This document shows, in pieces, positions 19,278-27,362 of a stretch of DNA of 64,000 nucleotides (positions are counted from its first letter, which is position 1; every line of letters starts with the position of its first letter). The stretch lies in contig JAPDPQ010000005.1 of the NCBI GenBank assembly GCA_034506395.1, forward strand, positions 62,001 to 126,000. The letters are read 5' to 3'. The notes beneath the pieces are model-generated. The model was given only the letters and a program-made list of their open reading frames with translations. It was not told the origin of the DNA and made no database searches. This DNA is from a candidate division KSB1 bacterium. Its GTDB lineage: Bacteria; Zhuqueibacterota; Zhuqueibacteria; Thermofontimicrobiales; Thermofontimicrobiaceae. Position numbers and translations under genes: made by a program.

Positions 19278-19388
19278 ATCACCTCAATTCAAAACAAAAT
19301 CACTTTTTTAAAATTGATGATAGAAATCCCTCAGAAAATTTTTTCGAGTTACTTCGGTGGCGTTCGTTTCATCCGCAAGGTACTTCTG

Positions 19389-19455
19389 AAGAGCCACTTG
19401 AGGCAGTTCTATCATCTGGAAGAAATTTCATTTTTCAAAGCCATCAGTGGCTCTT
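19389..19455. repeat. Perfect 10-base inverted repeat with long loop
   Basis: AAGAGCCACT (19389-19398) and AGTGGCTCTT (19446-19455) are exact inverted copies about 47 bases apart, in the gap between the EtfB-like and EtfA-like genes. It may be a degenerate relative of the hairpin repeats elsewhere in the window, or an mRNA hairpin between the two genes. Confidence 0.35.
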
Positions 19456-19537
19456 TTATGATCTGTGGGGAAACTATTTTTAAAAACCATATCAGATCTC
19501 TCATGCATTGCGGGCTGAAGAAAAGCAGATCGGCAAA

Positions 19538-20233
19538 TTAAGCTTCGACTAAATATTGACTATAAACCCGAGTCAATGCAGCCGAGTCTCCAATTTCATG
19601 AGCAGTAAATCCAAGATCATTGGCATTCCAGACAACGATCGTCTTCTTATAGGCCTTCATAATCATCATGGCAGTGGGGATTTTCGGCTGGCAGATCGCT
19701 TGCTCCACGGTTATCAATGCTGGCAAATTTATTGTTCGTTCAATGGGATTACCTTTGATCATCGAACTCACGACGATTGCAGTCCCCTGAATCGAAAGCG
19801 ATAAGACAGAGGTTGCCTGCCGCAGATTTAGTATTTCTGCAACCCGTGGTCCGATTTGTCCGCTAAAACCAACTTCAGATTTTGCCCCGCAAAGGATCAA
19901 ATCAAACGGTCCAAGGCGGGAGATAGCACGGCTCAAAACAACGGCACTGATATAGGGATCATTACCTTCAAATTGTGGATCGGTCAATTGATAACAGTTG
20001 TCAACCCCTATGGCGTATGCCTCCCGCAAAATCTCACTATCTTCTGCACGGCAAAGCGATATGGCATTCACCGATCCCCCGTGCGACTGCTTCAGATCAA
20101 CCGCCACTTGCAATGCAGTTCGATCCCAAGGATTCATCACCCTTTTGCCAGTTTCAAACACTTGTCCCTGGCCGCGACTCACTTTTATTTTGCTCAAATC
20201 GGGAATCGGTTTGATGAGAATGATGATATTCAT
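19538..20233 (-). CDS. Second EtfB-like electron transfer flavoprotein beta subunit
   Basis: This 231-residue protein begins MNIIILIKPIPDLSKIKVSR and carries the EtfB fold with NPWDRTALQVAVDLKQ, GAKSEVGFSGQIGPRVAEIL and LPALITVEQAI. It is more divergent than the EtfB at 15780, and the DDN part of the nucleotide motif is replaced by VGFSG. AGAGGA precedes the ATG. It lies between an acyl-CoA dehydrogenase and the short EtfA-like gene on one strand, so the three probably work or were inherited together. Whether it binds AMP cannot be told. Confidence 0.85.
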   Translation of the reverse strand: MNIIILIKPIPDLSKIKVSRGQGQVFETGKRVMNPWDRTALQVAVDLKQSHGGSVNAISLCRAEDSEILREAYAIGVDNCYQLTDPQFEGNDPYISAVVLSRAISRLGPFDLILCGAKSEVGFSGQIGPRVAEILNLRQATSVLSLSIQGTAIVVSSMIKGNPIERTINLPALITVEQAICQPKIPTAMMIMKAYKKTIVVWNANDLGFTAHEIGDSAALTRVYSQYLVEA

Positions 20234-20362
20234 AATGATCCTCTTTATGACTTATTTCAAACTGAAACTACTGGTGTGATGGATTGATTTTTCATGATCG
20301 CGCCTCCAATGCATCAGTTTAGCGCTCCGATCATAATTATTTCAAAATGACTTTTTCAATGA

Positions 20363-21517
20363 TTAATATGAGCCTTTTTTTAATAGATTATTGGCTATGA
20401 TCAAGCGCTGGATCTCATTCGTGCCCTCGAAGATACGGTTGATTCTTGCATCGCGATAGAACAATTCCAGCGGATACTCTTTCATATATCCAAGACCGCC
20501 GTGGATCTGAATGGCGCGATCAGCAATACGATCCGCAGCTTCGGAACAAAATGCTTTGCATATGGCGGCTTCCTGAGTGAACTTCATGCCCTGATCGCAC
20601 ATCCAGGCAGCGCGATAGATCATGCTCTCCATCGCATAAATTTCCATCGCCGAATCGGCTAACATCCACTGAATGGCTTGATTCTCTGCAATAGGCTTAC
20701 CGAACTGCTTGCGCTCCGTTGCGTGCTTGATACATAATTGCAGAACCTCTTTGGATGCGCCCAAGCAACCAGCCGCCAATCCCAACCTGCCCCGATCCAG
20801 TGCTTTCATGGCCGTCCGAAAACCAGCGCCAAATTGTCCCACTACGTTTTCGGCTGGTACTCGCATATCCTCAAAAAATAATTGGGAGGTCTTCGTGCCC
20901 CGAATCCCCATTTTATCCTCCTCGCGTCCCACTTTGTAGCCTGGAAAATCCTTTTCGACAATAAAAGCTGTAACGCCACCGTGTGCCCCAAGCGCTTTAT
21001 CGGTCACCGCAAATACGATGATAATATCTGCGATGCTGCCATTGGTAATGTAAATTTTTTGGCCATTGATGACAAAATCATTTCCATCGCGAACTGCTGT
21101 TGTCTCGATCGCTGCAGCGTCAGAACCAGCGTTTGGTTCGGTAAGGGCAAATGCCGCTATTTTCTCGCCAGAACAGAGCGCTGGCAAATATTTCCGCTTT
21201 TGTTCCTCTGTTCCATCGAGATAAATTGACATCGCGCCAATACTGGCATGAGCGCCCATCAGTGTCGTGATCGAAGCGCTGCCCCGAGATATCTCTTCTG
21301 CAAAAATACAATAGCCCAATTCACCTGCGCCAGCTCCTCCATATTCTTCCGGAAATGCCAAACCAAAAAAACCCAATTCTCTCATCTTCTGCATGAAATC
21401 AGCAGGTATCTCGCCCTCTTCATCGATCTTTCTGGCAATCGGTTTGAGCTCCTGATCCACAAACTTGCGGATCATCTGTCGCAACATCTCTAATTCTTCG
21501 GGAAATTTGAAATCCAT
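20363..21517 (-). CDS. Acyl-CoA dehydrogenase
   Basis: This FAD enzyme makes the first double bond in beta-oxidation and passes electrons to ETF. About 384 residues show the standard three-domain layout: AFALTEPNAGSDAAAIETTA (flavin and substrate contact), YITNGSIADI, then HGGLGYMKEYPLELFYRDAR and RIFEGTNEIQRLIIANN. The glutamate in IFEGTNE is at the usual catalytic-base position of short/medium-chain enzymes. I chose the ATG at 21517, about 10 bases after AAGGAG, over the GTG at 21526, which is almost touching it. Neighbouring etf genes fit its electron acceptor. Confidence 0.95.
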   Translation of the reverse strand: MDFKFPEELEMLRQMIRKFVDQELKPIARKIDEEGEIPADFMQKMRELGFFGLAFPEEYGGAGAGELGYCIFAEEISRGSASITTLMGAHASIGAMSIYLDGTEEQKRKYLPALCSGEKIAAFALTEPNAGSDAAAIETTAVRDGNDFVINGQKIYITNGSIADIIIVFAVTDKALGAHGGVTAFIVEKDFPGYKVGREEDKMGIRGTKTSQLFFEDMRVPAENVVGQFGAGFRTAMKALDRGRLGLAAGCLGASKEVLQLCIKHATERKQFGKPIAENQAIQWMLADSAMEIYAMESMIYRAAWMCDQGMKFTQEAAICKAFCSEAADRIADRAIQIHGGLGYMKEYPLELFYRDARINRIFEGTNEIQRLIIANNLLKKGSY

Positions 21518-21577
21518 GGTGATCACGCTCCTTCTTTTATTCTTTAGTTGTTGCTACTTAATCAGATTTAAAACTAG

Positions 21578-21650
21578 CATCCCCCCTAAATCCCCCTCCA
21601 AAGGGAGACTTTCTGTTGTTCCCCCCTTTGAAGGGGGGACAGGGGGGATG
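21578..21650. repeat. G/C-run hairpin repeat (CCCCCTTTGAAGGGGGG type)
   Basis: CATCCCCCCTAAATCCCCCT on the left and CCTTTGAAGGGGGGACAGGG on the right, ending GGGGGGATG, form a long imperfect inverted repeat. This matches a mobile hairpin-repeat type scattered through many bacterial genomes. It lies upstream of the acyl-CoA dehydrogenase. Confidence 0.65.
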
Positions 21651-21859
21651 TTTGCAGTTTCCAAAGCAGCTTTTTCATGAATCTGGCTAGGTAGTATTAT
21701 ATTCGGCTCTAAAACGCTTGTTGCTATTCTGATCCGCAAACAGGCGGAGGACTATCTTTTAAGTCATTGATCATATCAATTCGCTCTAAAAAGTATCCAC
21801 GACCTCCCTCCGCTGCGCTCCCAGCATGTGTGAAAATGAAATCTCCATAGTGAAAAACC

Positions 21860-21960
21860 TCATTCCGATCCGCCAAAGCGCAGAGAGGAATCGATGCAAA
21901 ACATTGCCTCGCTTGAAGTCAGAGATTCCTCATTCCGCTTCGCTCCATTCGGAACGACAG
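21860..21960. repeat. Interspersed repeat (GATTCCTCATTCCGCTTCG type)
   Basis: A CATTCCGATCCG-like left part and a right part reading AGATTCCTCATTCCGCTTCG then CATTCGGAACGACA resemble the hairpin repeats at 25836-26085. The approximate limits are given. It fills part of the 520-base gap between the acyl-CoA dehydrogenase start and the GH42 gene end; no gene was recognised in the remainder. Confidence 0.4.
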
Positions 21961-22038
21961 CAAACTTTTTATTTTTTACACACGCTGTCCGATCGGAATA
22001 ACAACCTTCATATTTTTGGTGCAAATTCATTTTATAAA

Positions 22039-24321
22039 TTACAATCCAATCCGCCACACCTGAACTTCTTTGCCAGCAATGCTCGAATCGAATTCCAGTA
22101 CCGAATTTTTCGATTTCAATTGAAGCTTTTGATTGGTGATAATCTCATGCAGATCCAACATTCCATCTTTCTTTACCTTCAAACGGACATGAAGTTGTTC
22201 CCGCTGTTCACCATGATTCAAGATAAAAAGTAATTGGCCATCCCTGTTCTCCTGCAACCGCACCTCGATCGGGTTATCGGGCTGACCATCGTGCGACGTG
22301 GTCACGGGCCGAACGATCCCTGCCCAATCCAGCAGATTCTTTAAAAAATGATTGTTGCTCTGATCCGCAATTGGATGATTGGCCAGGCCCAAAAACGAAC
22401 CGATCAGGATCGTTTCGCCTTTGCCAAATCGGGAAGCAATGATGCCAGGCGTCCCGTCGTCGAGTGTGGCTAGAATTTGGTCTTGGCGACCTTTGAGCAG
22501 TTCCAGTGACTCAGCAAAATAAGCGCCCTTGAGTGTGTCGCCACTGGACAAACCTTTCAAAACAGGATGGACATTGTTCGCCACCACCAATTTTGCCCGC
22601 TCGGCCATTTTCACCTGGGATTCGATGGCGCCGAACACTTCATGCAGCCCCATGCCAGGAATAACATCGGCGGCAAAGCCCCGCTCATCGTTCCAGGCCA
22701 GACGGGCTTCGGCCACGACATGACCGCCATCGCTCACGAACTTTTTCAGCCCATCGGCCGCTTTCTGACTGAACATCAGCGGATAGGGGACGATAATCAA
22801 TTGGTACTGGGAAACATCACCTGTTTCCAGATTTCTACGATGAATAAAATCGACAGGAATGTTGTGCTCGACAAAAAATCGGTAATAGCCAATGAGCGAA
22901 TTTTGATGCCCATCGAAATCGCCCCGCTGCTCGCCGCCGACCATCTGCGCCAGCGGATTATAGACGATGGCGATCTGAGCAGGAATGGGTTTGGATTCGA
23001 GCAAGAGCTGTTGATTCTGATGGATGATGCGGGCGATTTCTCCTGCCCGTTGCGCCCGCTCGGTGAGGCTGCCATCGAGATTGATCAAGCCATAACCGCC
23101 CGATTCATAGCCCGAGGACATGGGATAATAAGCGTAAATATTGATCGCTTTCGCCCCTTTGGCCACAACCGACCACATCCAGAGGCGATGATCTTCGGGG
23201 GTAATTGGATTCCCAATTTGCAGCCCGATGGTCCCTTTGCCCGCCTGCAATTCACCCACATAAAAACCGCCGTTCTTCAAGTTGGCGCTACGGGAAAAAT
23301 CCACGGCCACCTGAAACTTCCACAACTCCCAATGGCGAGCGGGATGATTGTGCTTGGGATACAGCGATGTGCCGTAAAAATCCACCTGTTCGGCCATGAG
23401 AAAATCATCGGTTGCGCCATAGCCGTTGAACGGCGAATAGAAGATCGACGGCACCGCAGCATGAGATGTGATCACGTGAGTTTTGTCCGCCCGACGCACC
23501 GCCTCGTAGCGCATCCGCAGATCGCCCGCCAATTTTTCATAGATAAAATTCTTCCAGTCGATAAAATCGGTGTAGCTCAAAATCGTGCCGAAGCGGGGCG
23601 GATGCACCTCGTCCCAGCTCTCGAAATTGCGATACCAGGCCTGGTTCAAATTGGCCAGCGTCCCGTATTTCTGCCGCAGCCAGTCTCGAAATTTGGCCTG
23701 GGTATGGGGGCAAAAGCAGAATTGCACATTGGGCACATAATTGATGTAGGCCCAGTTGACGATATGCGGCTCGCTCCACAGGTCCCAGCCATGAAAATTG
23801 GGATATTGCACTGCAACTTTGGCCGTCTCGGTATAAAAATTGAGCACCGCCTCTCGCACGCCTGCATGATCGGTGCAAAATCCTGGCGCTGCCTGGGAAT
23901 GGACTTTGTCGCCGCTTTGCGTTTCAAATAATCCATCGGGGAATTTTTTGCCCACCCAATCGGGCGCCGAATCCACGTACATTTGAATGATGACTCTCAG
24001 CCCGACTTCCTGGGCTAATTCGCACAGCAGCTTAAGATTTTCGAAATGATATTCGCCAGGCCGAGGCTCGCAATGCGCCCATTCCACCCATGTTCTAACG
24101 GTATTGAAGCCGAGCGATTTGATCTGCTGCAAATCTTTCTTCCATTCGGCTCGGGAATTGGGGGTAATGGTCGATAACATCGGCGCACGGGCTTTGCCGC
24201 CGCTGTACCAGACGGAGACGGGGAAGAAGTCGGGCTGCTTGAGACGAGTTTTTTCTTGGCCCATAGCATGAACGACAAGCAATATAACTATCAAAGAGAG
24301 TAACGTTAATTTTTCGATCAT
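22039..24321 (-). CDS. Secreted glycoside hydrolase family 42-type beta-galactosidase
   Basis: The 760-residue protein has a signal peptide (MIEKLTLLSLIVILLVVHAMG) and a GH42 TIM barrel. Landmarks are FNTVRTWVEWAHCEPRPGEY, GWDLWSEPHIVNW (likely acid/base Glu) and GGFYVGELQAGKG (likely nucleophile Glu). A trimerisation-like domain (IAIVYNPLAQMVGG, LIIVPYPLMFS, GGHVVAEARLAWN) and a small C-terminal beta domain follow. GH42 enzymes cleave beta-galactosides and, in some subfamilies, other beta-linked sugars, so the substrate is uncertain. The signal points to the periplasm or beyond. It lies at the end of the glycan-utilisation island. Confidence 0.88.
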   Translation of the reverse strand: MIEKLTLLSLIVILLVVHAMGQEKTRLKQPDFFPVSVWYSGGKARAPMLSTITPNSRAEWKKDLQQIKSLGFNTVRTWVEWAHCEPRPGEYHFENLKLLCELAQEVGLRVIIQMYVDSAPDWVGKKFPDGLFETQSGDKVHSQAAPGFCTDHAGVREAVLNFYTETAKVAVQYPNFHGWDLWSEPHIVNWAYINYVPNVQFCFCPHTQAKFRDWLRQKYGTLANLNQAWYRNFESWDEVHPPRFGTILSYTDFIDWKNFIYEKLAGDLRMRYEAVRRADKTHVITSHAAVPSIFYSPFNGYGATDDFLMAEQVDFYGTSLYPKHNHPARHWELWKFQVAVDFSRSANLKNGGFYVGELQAGKGTIGLQIGNPITPEDHRLWMWSVVAKGAKAINIYAYYPMSSGYESGGYGLINLDGSLTERAQRAGEIARIIHQNQQLLLESKPIPAQIAIVYNPLAQMVGGEQRGDFDGHQNSLIGYYRFFVEHNIPVDFIHRRNLETGDVSQYQLIIVPYPLMFSQKAADGLKKFVSDGGHVVAEARLAWNDERGFAADVIPGMGLHEVFGAIESQVKMAERAKLVVANNVHPVLKGLSSGDTLKGAYFAESLELLKGRQDQILATLDDGTPGIIASRFGKGETILIGSFLGLANHPIADQSNNHFLKNLLDWAGIVRPVTTSHDGQPDNPIEVRLQENRDGQLLFILNHGEQREQLHVRLKVKKDGMLDLHEIITNQKLQLKSKNSVLEFDSSIAGKEVQVWRIGL

Positions 24322-24380
24322 AATTTCGTTTAATCCTTCTTTGTTTTCAATTACCTAGCGAATAAATAAAGCCAATTGGG

Positions 24381-24421
24381 GGGTCCTGATTCCATCGCTC
24401 CAAGCGATGGAATCAGGACCC
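24381..24421. repeat. Perfect 19-bp-stem hairpin, copy 1
   Basis: GGGTCCTGATTCCATCGCT, the loop CCA, and the exact reverse complement form a 19-base-pair stem. The core (CTGATTCCATCGCT and its complement) is identical to the second hairpin at 24753-24785. On the plus strand a T-rich stretch follows, so it might also act as a terminator in that direction. Confidence 0.8.
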
Positions 24422-24559
24422 TCGGCTTTCTCTTTTTTTCCTTTAATATGAACTATTCGGAATTTCCGAATCGTTGATTTTTGAAGTCTTTTTTATCTTC
24501 AAATTTTATCAAAGCGACGCTTCCCGAATAGCTCAGCCATATCGGAATCATATTTAACT

Positions 24560-24748
24560 CTACTTCATCTCATTCTTCTTAGAAAGGAATAAGTTGTCGA
24601 ACAATTTATGCTGTTCGATGAACTCGTAAGAATCCCTTACAGGTTGAGTGTTCTGGTGCTTTCCCTTGATTTTCGTTTGCCAGCCCTCTGTCTGATAAAT
24701 GATAATCTGAGAGCTGTTTTTAATGGGAAGATTTTTTGCCATTGCCAA
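24560..24748 (-). pseudogene. Remnant of a RhuM-family gene (N-terminal fragment)
   Basis: The 62-residue frame starts MAMAKNLPIKNSSQIIIYQT and continues EGWQTKIKG. This resembles the start of RhuM-family proteins (usually a residue pattern like SNIIIYQTEDGKTKIEV), after which the DNA-binding-like region should follow, but the sequence becomes unrelated and ends after KKNEMK. I read it as a short leftover of a RhuM gene. It lies between the two matching hairpins. The match is from memory and covers only about 25 residues, so it remains tentative. Confidence 0.4.
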
Positions 24749-24752
24749 TCAA

Positions 24753-24785
24753 ACTGATTCCATCGCTCCAAGCGATGGAATCAGT
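24753..24785. repeat. Perfect 15-bp-stem hairpin, copy 2
   Basis: ACTGATTCCATCGCT, loop CCA, and its exact reverse complement form a 15-base-pair stem 7 bases after the stop codon of the barrel protein gene at 24792. The 31-base core is the same as in copy 1. It could end transcription of that gene, though no T-run follows in that direction. Confidence 0.8.
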
Positions 24786-24791
24786 ACTATC

Positions 24792-25778
24792 CTATAATTT
24801 GTACCCAACACTCAATTCAACCGTCCGCAACCTCGTATTGCTGTCCAATGGATAAATCTCATCAGTATCATAAACCGAATGATGAAATCCCAACTGCCAG
24901 AGCCAATGGCCTCGCTGCAATTCAAGGTGATAACTCATCGCTGCATAACCGAACAGCGGTGCTGGATCCATCATGATATAACTGAAATCCCAATCATCGA
25001 CATTATCTTCCTCTCTGATGAAATGAAATTTGGTATTGTCATGCAACTCAATAGCGAGGGAGGGGCCAATGGCCAGATTTAAGGACGCATTCCGATGGGA
25101 TAGCAACTTAAAATTCAGCAGGAGTGAAATATCAAAATAACCGACGCAGAAATTGATATCATGGGTCTCCACTTTTTTATATCCGATCATGCTGTAAAGA
25201 ATCTTTTGATTGGGCAGCCGAAATTGCCGTGATTGGTAAATAAAATCACCCTGCAACCCGAAGCGTCGGCCCAGTGTAAAGTAGTCACTCAGGCCAACCG
25301 CATAACCTGGCTTGATTGCTGCAGCGTCATGATTGGGGAAAACCACATTCCCACCCGCCTTCAAATACCAGCGATTGGGACGATCGTTCACGTCTTTCAT
25401 CTTTAACAGGATTTCATAATTGACAAACGGGCCAGCAAATGCTCCGATCAATCCGCCTTTGATTCGATTGACCAGGCGTTGCTCTTCGTCGGTTGTCGAA
25501 ATTGCGCTCCCGATCAAATAGCCAGCAAATGAGCCCAAAATGATCCCCAGTGGAACATTTAAAATTTTCTCAAAGGTACTCAATCCTTGTTGATCGGCAC
25601 TGGCAGAAGCAAAGGTTATTGAGGGTTGCACGGATAGATTTTTATTTAAGGGAGGATACTTGAGCGATGAGATCAAATCAATCCTGTGGAGGGTATTTCT
25701 TTGTGTCTGGCAATCTGCTCCTCCCCACAAAGCGAAGGCAATAAAAATCAGGGCAAATAAAATTTTAATCTTTTTCAT
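24792..25778 (-). CDS. Outer-membrane beta-barrel protein of unknown function
   Basis: About 328 residues with a signal peptide (MKKIKILFALIFIAFALWG). A glycine-rich hydrophobic segment (LGIILGSFAGYLIGSAIS) is followed by alternating hydrophobic strands and ends in VELSVGYKL, a typical barrel C-terminus. I recognise no specific family. I chose the ATG at 25778 because GGAGG lies about 10 bases upstream and the signal peptide then starts directly; the open frame extends ten codons further. It lies between the ChbG-like deacetylase and GH42 genes on the same strand, so a link to glycan uptake is plausible but unproven. Confidence 0.7.
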   Translation of the reverse strand: MKKIKILFALIFIAFALWGGADCQTQRNTLHRIDLISSLKYPPLNKNLSVQPSITFASASADQQGLSTFEKILNVPLGIILGSFAGYLIGSAISTTDEEQRLVNRIKGGLIGAFAGPFVNYEILLKMKDVNDRPNRWYLKAGGNVVFPNHDAAAIKPGYAVGLSDYFTLGRRFGLQGDFIYQSRQFRLPNQKILYSMIGYKKVETHDINFCVGYFDISLLLNFKLLSHRNASLNLAIGPSLAIELHDNTKFHFIREEDNVDDWDFSYIMMDPAPLFGYAAMSYHLELQRGHWLWQLGFHHSVYDTDEIYPLDSNTRLRTVELSVGYKL

Positions 25779-25835
25779 CTGAGTTGGCCTCCGCAAATTT
25801 TCTATCAATCAATTTCTGCAAAATTGAAATTTTTC

Positions 25836-25960
25836 GTCATTCCGAACGGATCCGTCCGCCAATTGGCGGACGCAGGAGTGAGGAATCTGTATTTCTCATG
25901 CAATCGATTGATTAACCAGATTCCTCTCCGCCGACTGGTAATTGGCGTCAACTTCAGAGA
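25836..25960. repeat. Hairpin repeat with GTCCGCCAATTGGCGGAC palindrome
   Basis: The element opens GTCATTCCGAACGGATCC, carries a perfect 18-base palindrome GTCCGCCAATTGGCGGAC, and continues GAGTGAGGAATCTG, with a partly inverted copy (CAGATTCCTCTCCGCC) further on. It is one of two related units in the 410-base gap upstream of the barrel gene. The right limit is approximate. Confidence 0.55.
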
Positions 25961-25964
25961 ACAA

Positions 25965-26085
25965 TGTCATTCTAAGCGATCTGTCCGCCAGTAGACCGAA
26001 GGAGAGCGAAGAATCTCTTGTGATTAAACGAAAGTAGTTGCATCTATTGAAGGGATTCTTCGTCGCTTCGCTCCTCAGAATGACA
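25965..26085. repeat. Second hairpin repeat unit (TGTCATTCTAAGCG type)
   Basis: It starts TGTCATTCTAAGCGATCTG with GAGCGAAGAATCTC and ends GATTCTTCGTCGC, then CTCCTCAGAATGACA, so the ends are inverted copies. It is a diverged relative of the unit just before it. No coding potential was seen in the gap. Confidence 0.6.
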
Positions 26086-26188
26086 GTGCCTCATTATGTA
26101 TTTGCTTAAATTGAAATCTATGGCCGACTGGCAGATCTGGATGATGGGTAACCTCACCTAGATATATTATCAATCATAAATCATCAGC

Positions 26189-27100
26189 TTAATAATCCTT
26201 GCTCACAGGCGATTTCATATTCGACAGCCCCACTTCTCCAATGACGTCACGATAGGTCACGAGACGAATATTTTTCGCCTTTAAAGCTTTCCGAAATTTC
26301 TTCGAGCACAGCGCCTTCCATTCCGCCTGACGATGCTGGCTCATCTGCGGCAGGCCGCCTGGGTTCAGATCCACCAGCGCATTCATCTCGGGCGAGGTCA
26401 TGCCGATGTGAAATACCGCCAGATGCTTTGTCCCTGGCTCCAGCCGTTTCACGATGGCGACCAGACTGTCGGTTTTGTGCGGCGGCGCCACGCTGTAGAT
26501 GCTTTTCATGTCCACTTCGCCGAAATAGCGGGAGATGCCCAGGCCGTATTCCTGAGCCAATCGTTCCACCAGTGCCCGCAACTCAGGTGTGTCCACGGCA
26601 GTACCCATGTGGTAATCCACATAATCGATCTTCAGGCCAGACTGCAACGCCCGCTGAATCTGAGCCCGTAGCTCCATTTCGACTTCCTCGATTTTGGGAT
26701 TGTTATCAAAAAATGCCTTTCGGGACGGGAAAAAATAACCGCAGCTATCCACCAGGCTGGGCACGCCGCCTTTGCCGAGGATCGGTCCCCAGCGATAATT
26801 TTTCCATTCCGCATTCAGCGTGAGATGAACACCCACCGAAATTTCGGGATGCCCTTTCAAAATATCCACCGCCTCTTGATACCAGGGGCAGACAAACATC
26901 ACCGAGGCGGAAAACGGCAGGCCCGCTTCGATCACCTGCTGCGCCGCCATGTTGACGGTATGGCACATGCCGATATCGTCGCAGCGGATCATCAATGTGA
27001 CCTGCTCTTTTGATTTTTCATCGGTTTCAGCAGCAATGGTACTATCATTGATGAACAACTGGATGACCGAAATCATCAGCAGCAAAATAGCTATTTTCAT
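26189..27100 (-). CDS. ChbG/YdjC-family carbohydrate deacetylase, secreted
   Basis: The 303-residue protein has a signal peptide (MKIAILLLMISVIQLFI) and the ChbG/HpnK fold. LMIRCDDIGMCHTVN carries the metal-binding Asp pair. VGVHLTLNAEW gives one metal histidine, and DYVDYHMGTA carries the later His. Family members deacetylate N-acetylglucosamine units of chitooligosaccharides or similar amides. Escherichia coli ChbG is cytoplasmic, so an exported form is notable and suggests action on oligomers in the periplasm. It lies in the same run as the chitinase and the serine hydrolase. Confidence 0.85.
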   Translation of the reverse strand: MKIAILLLMISVIQLFINDSTIAAETDEKSKEQVTLMIRCDDIGMCHTVNMAAQQVIEAGLPFSASVMFVCPWYQEAVDILKGHPEISVGVHLTLNAEWKNYRWGPILGKGGVPSLVDSCGYFFPSRKAFFDNNPKIEEVEMELRAQIQRALQSGLKIDYVDYHMGTAVDTPELRALVERLAQEYGLGISRYFGEVDMKSIYSVAPPHKTDSLVAIVKRLEPGTKHLAVFHIGMTSPEMNALVDLNPGGLPQMSQHRQAEWKALCSKKFRKALKAKNIRLVTYRDVIGEVGLSNMKSPVSKDY

Positions 27101-27362
27101 CGAATTTCTCTCCTAAACTTTTATCCGAAAAAATGATTTTATTTTCCCCTAATCGATCCAATAGCAATTCCGCCGAACGCAACTGGCAAACCATCTTTAG
27201 GCAATGGGCTCGAACAATATAAAATGGCTGGACAGCATCAAATGCATTTCAGTTCGACTAAAGGATTTTATTCACCTTCAAATTTTTGCCTCCGAATGAG
27301 CTAAGCCACACGTATTCGAACAAATTCAGACGCAGATTCTTAGAGCAATTTTGCGCAGTTTG

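Noticed and set aside
22567-23931. 454-codon frame opposite the GH42 gene
   Set aside because: It is an antisense shadow of a clearly conserved GH42 glycosidase in GC-rich codons; its translation has no recognisable motifs.
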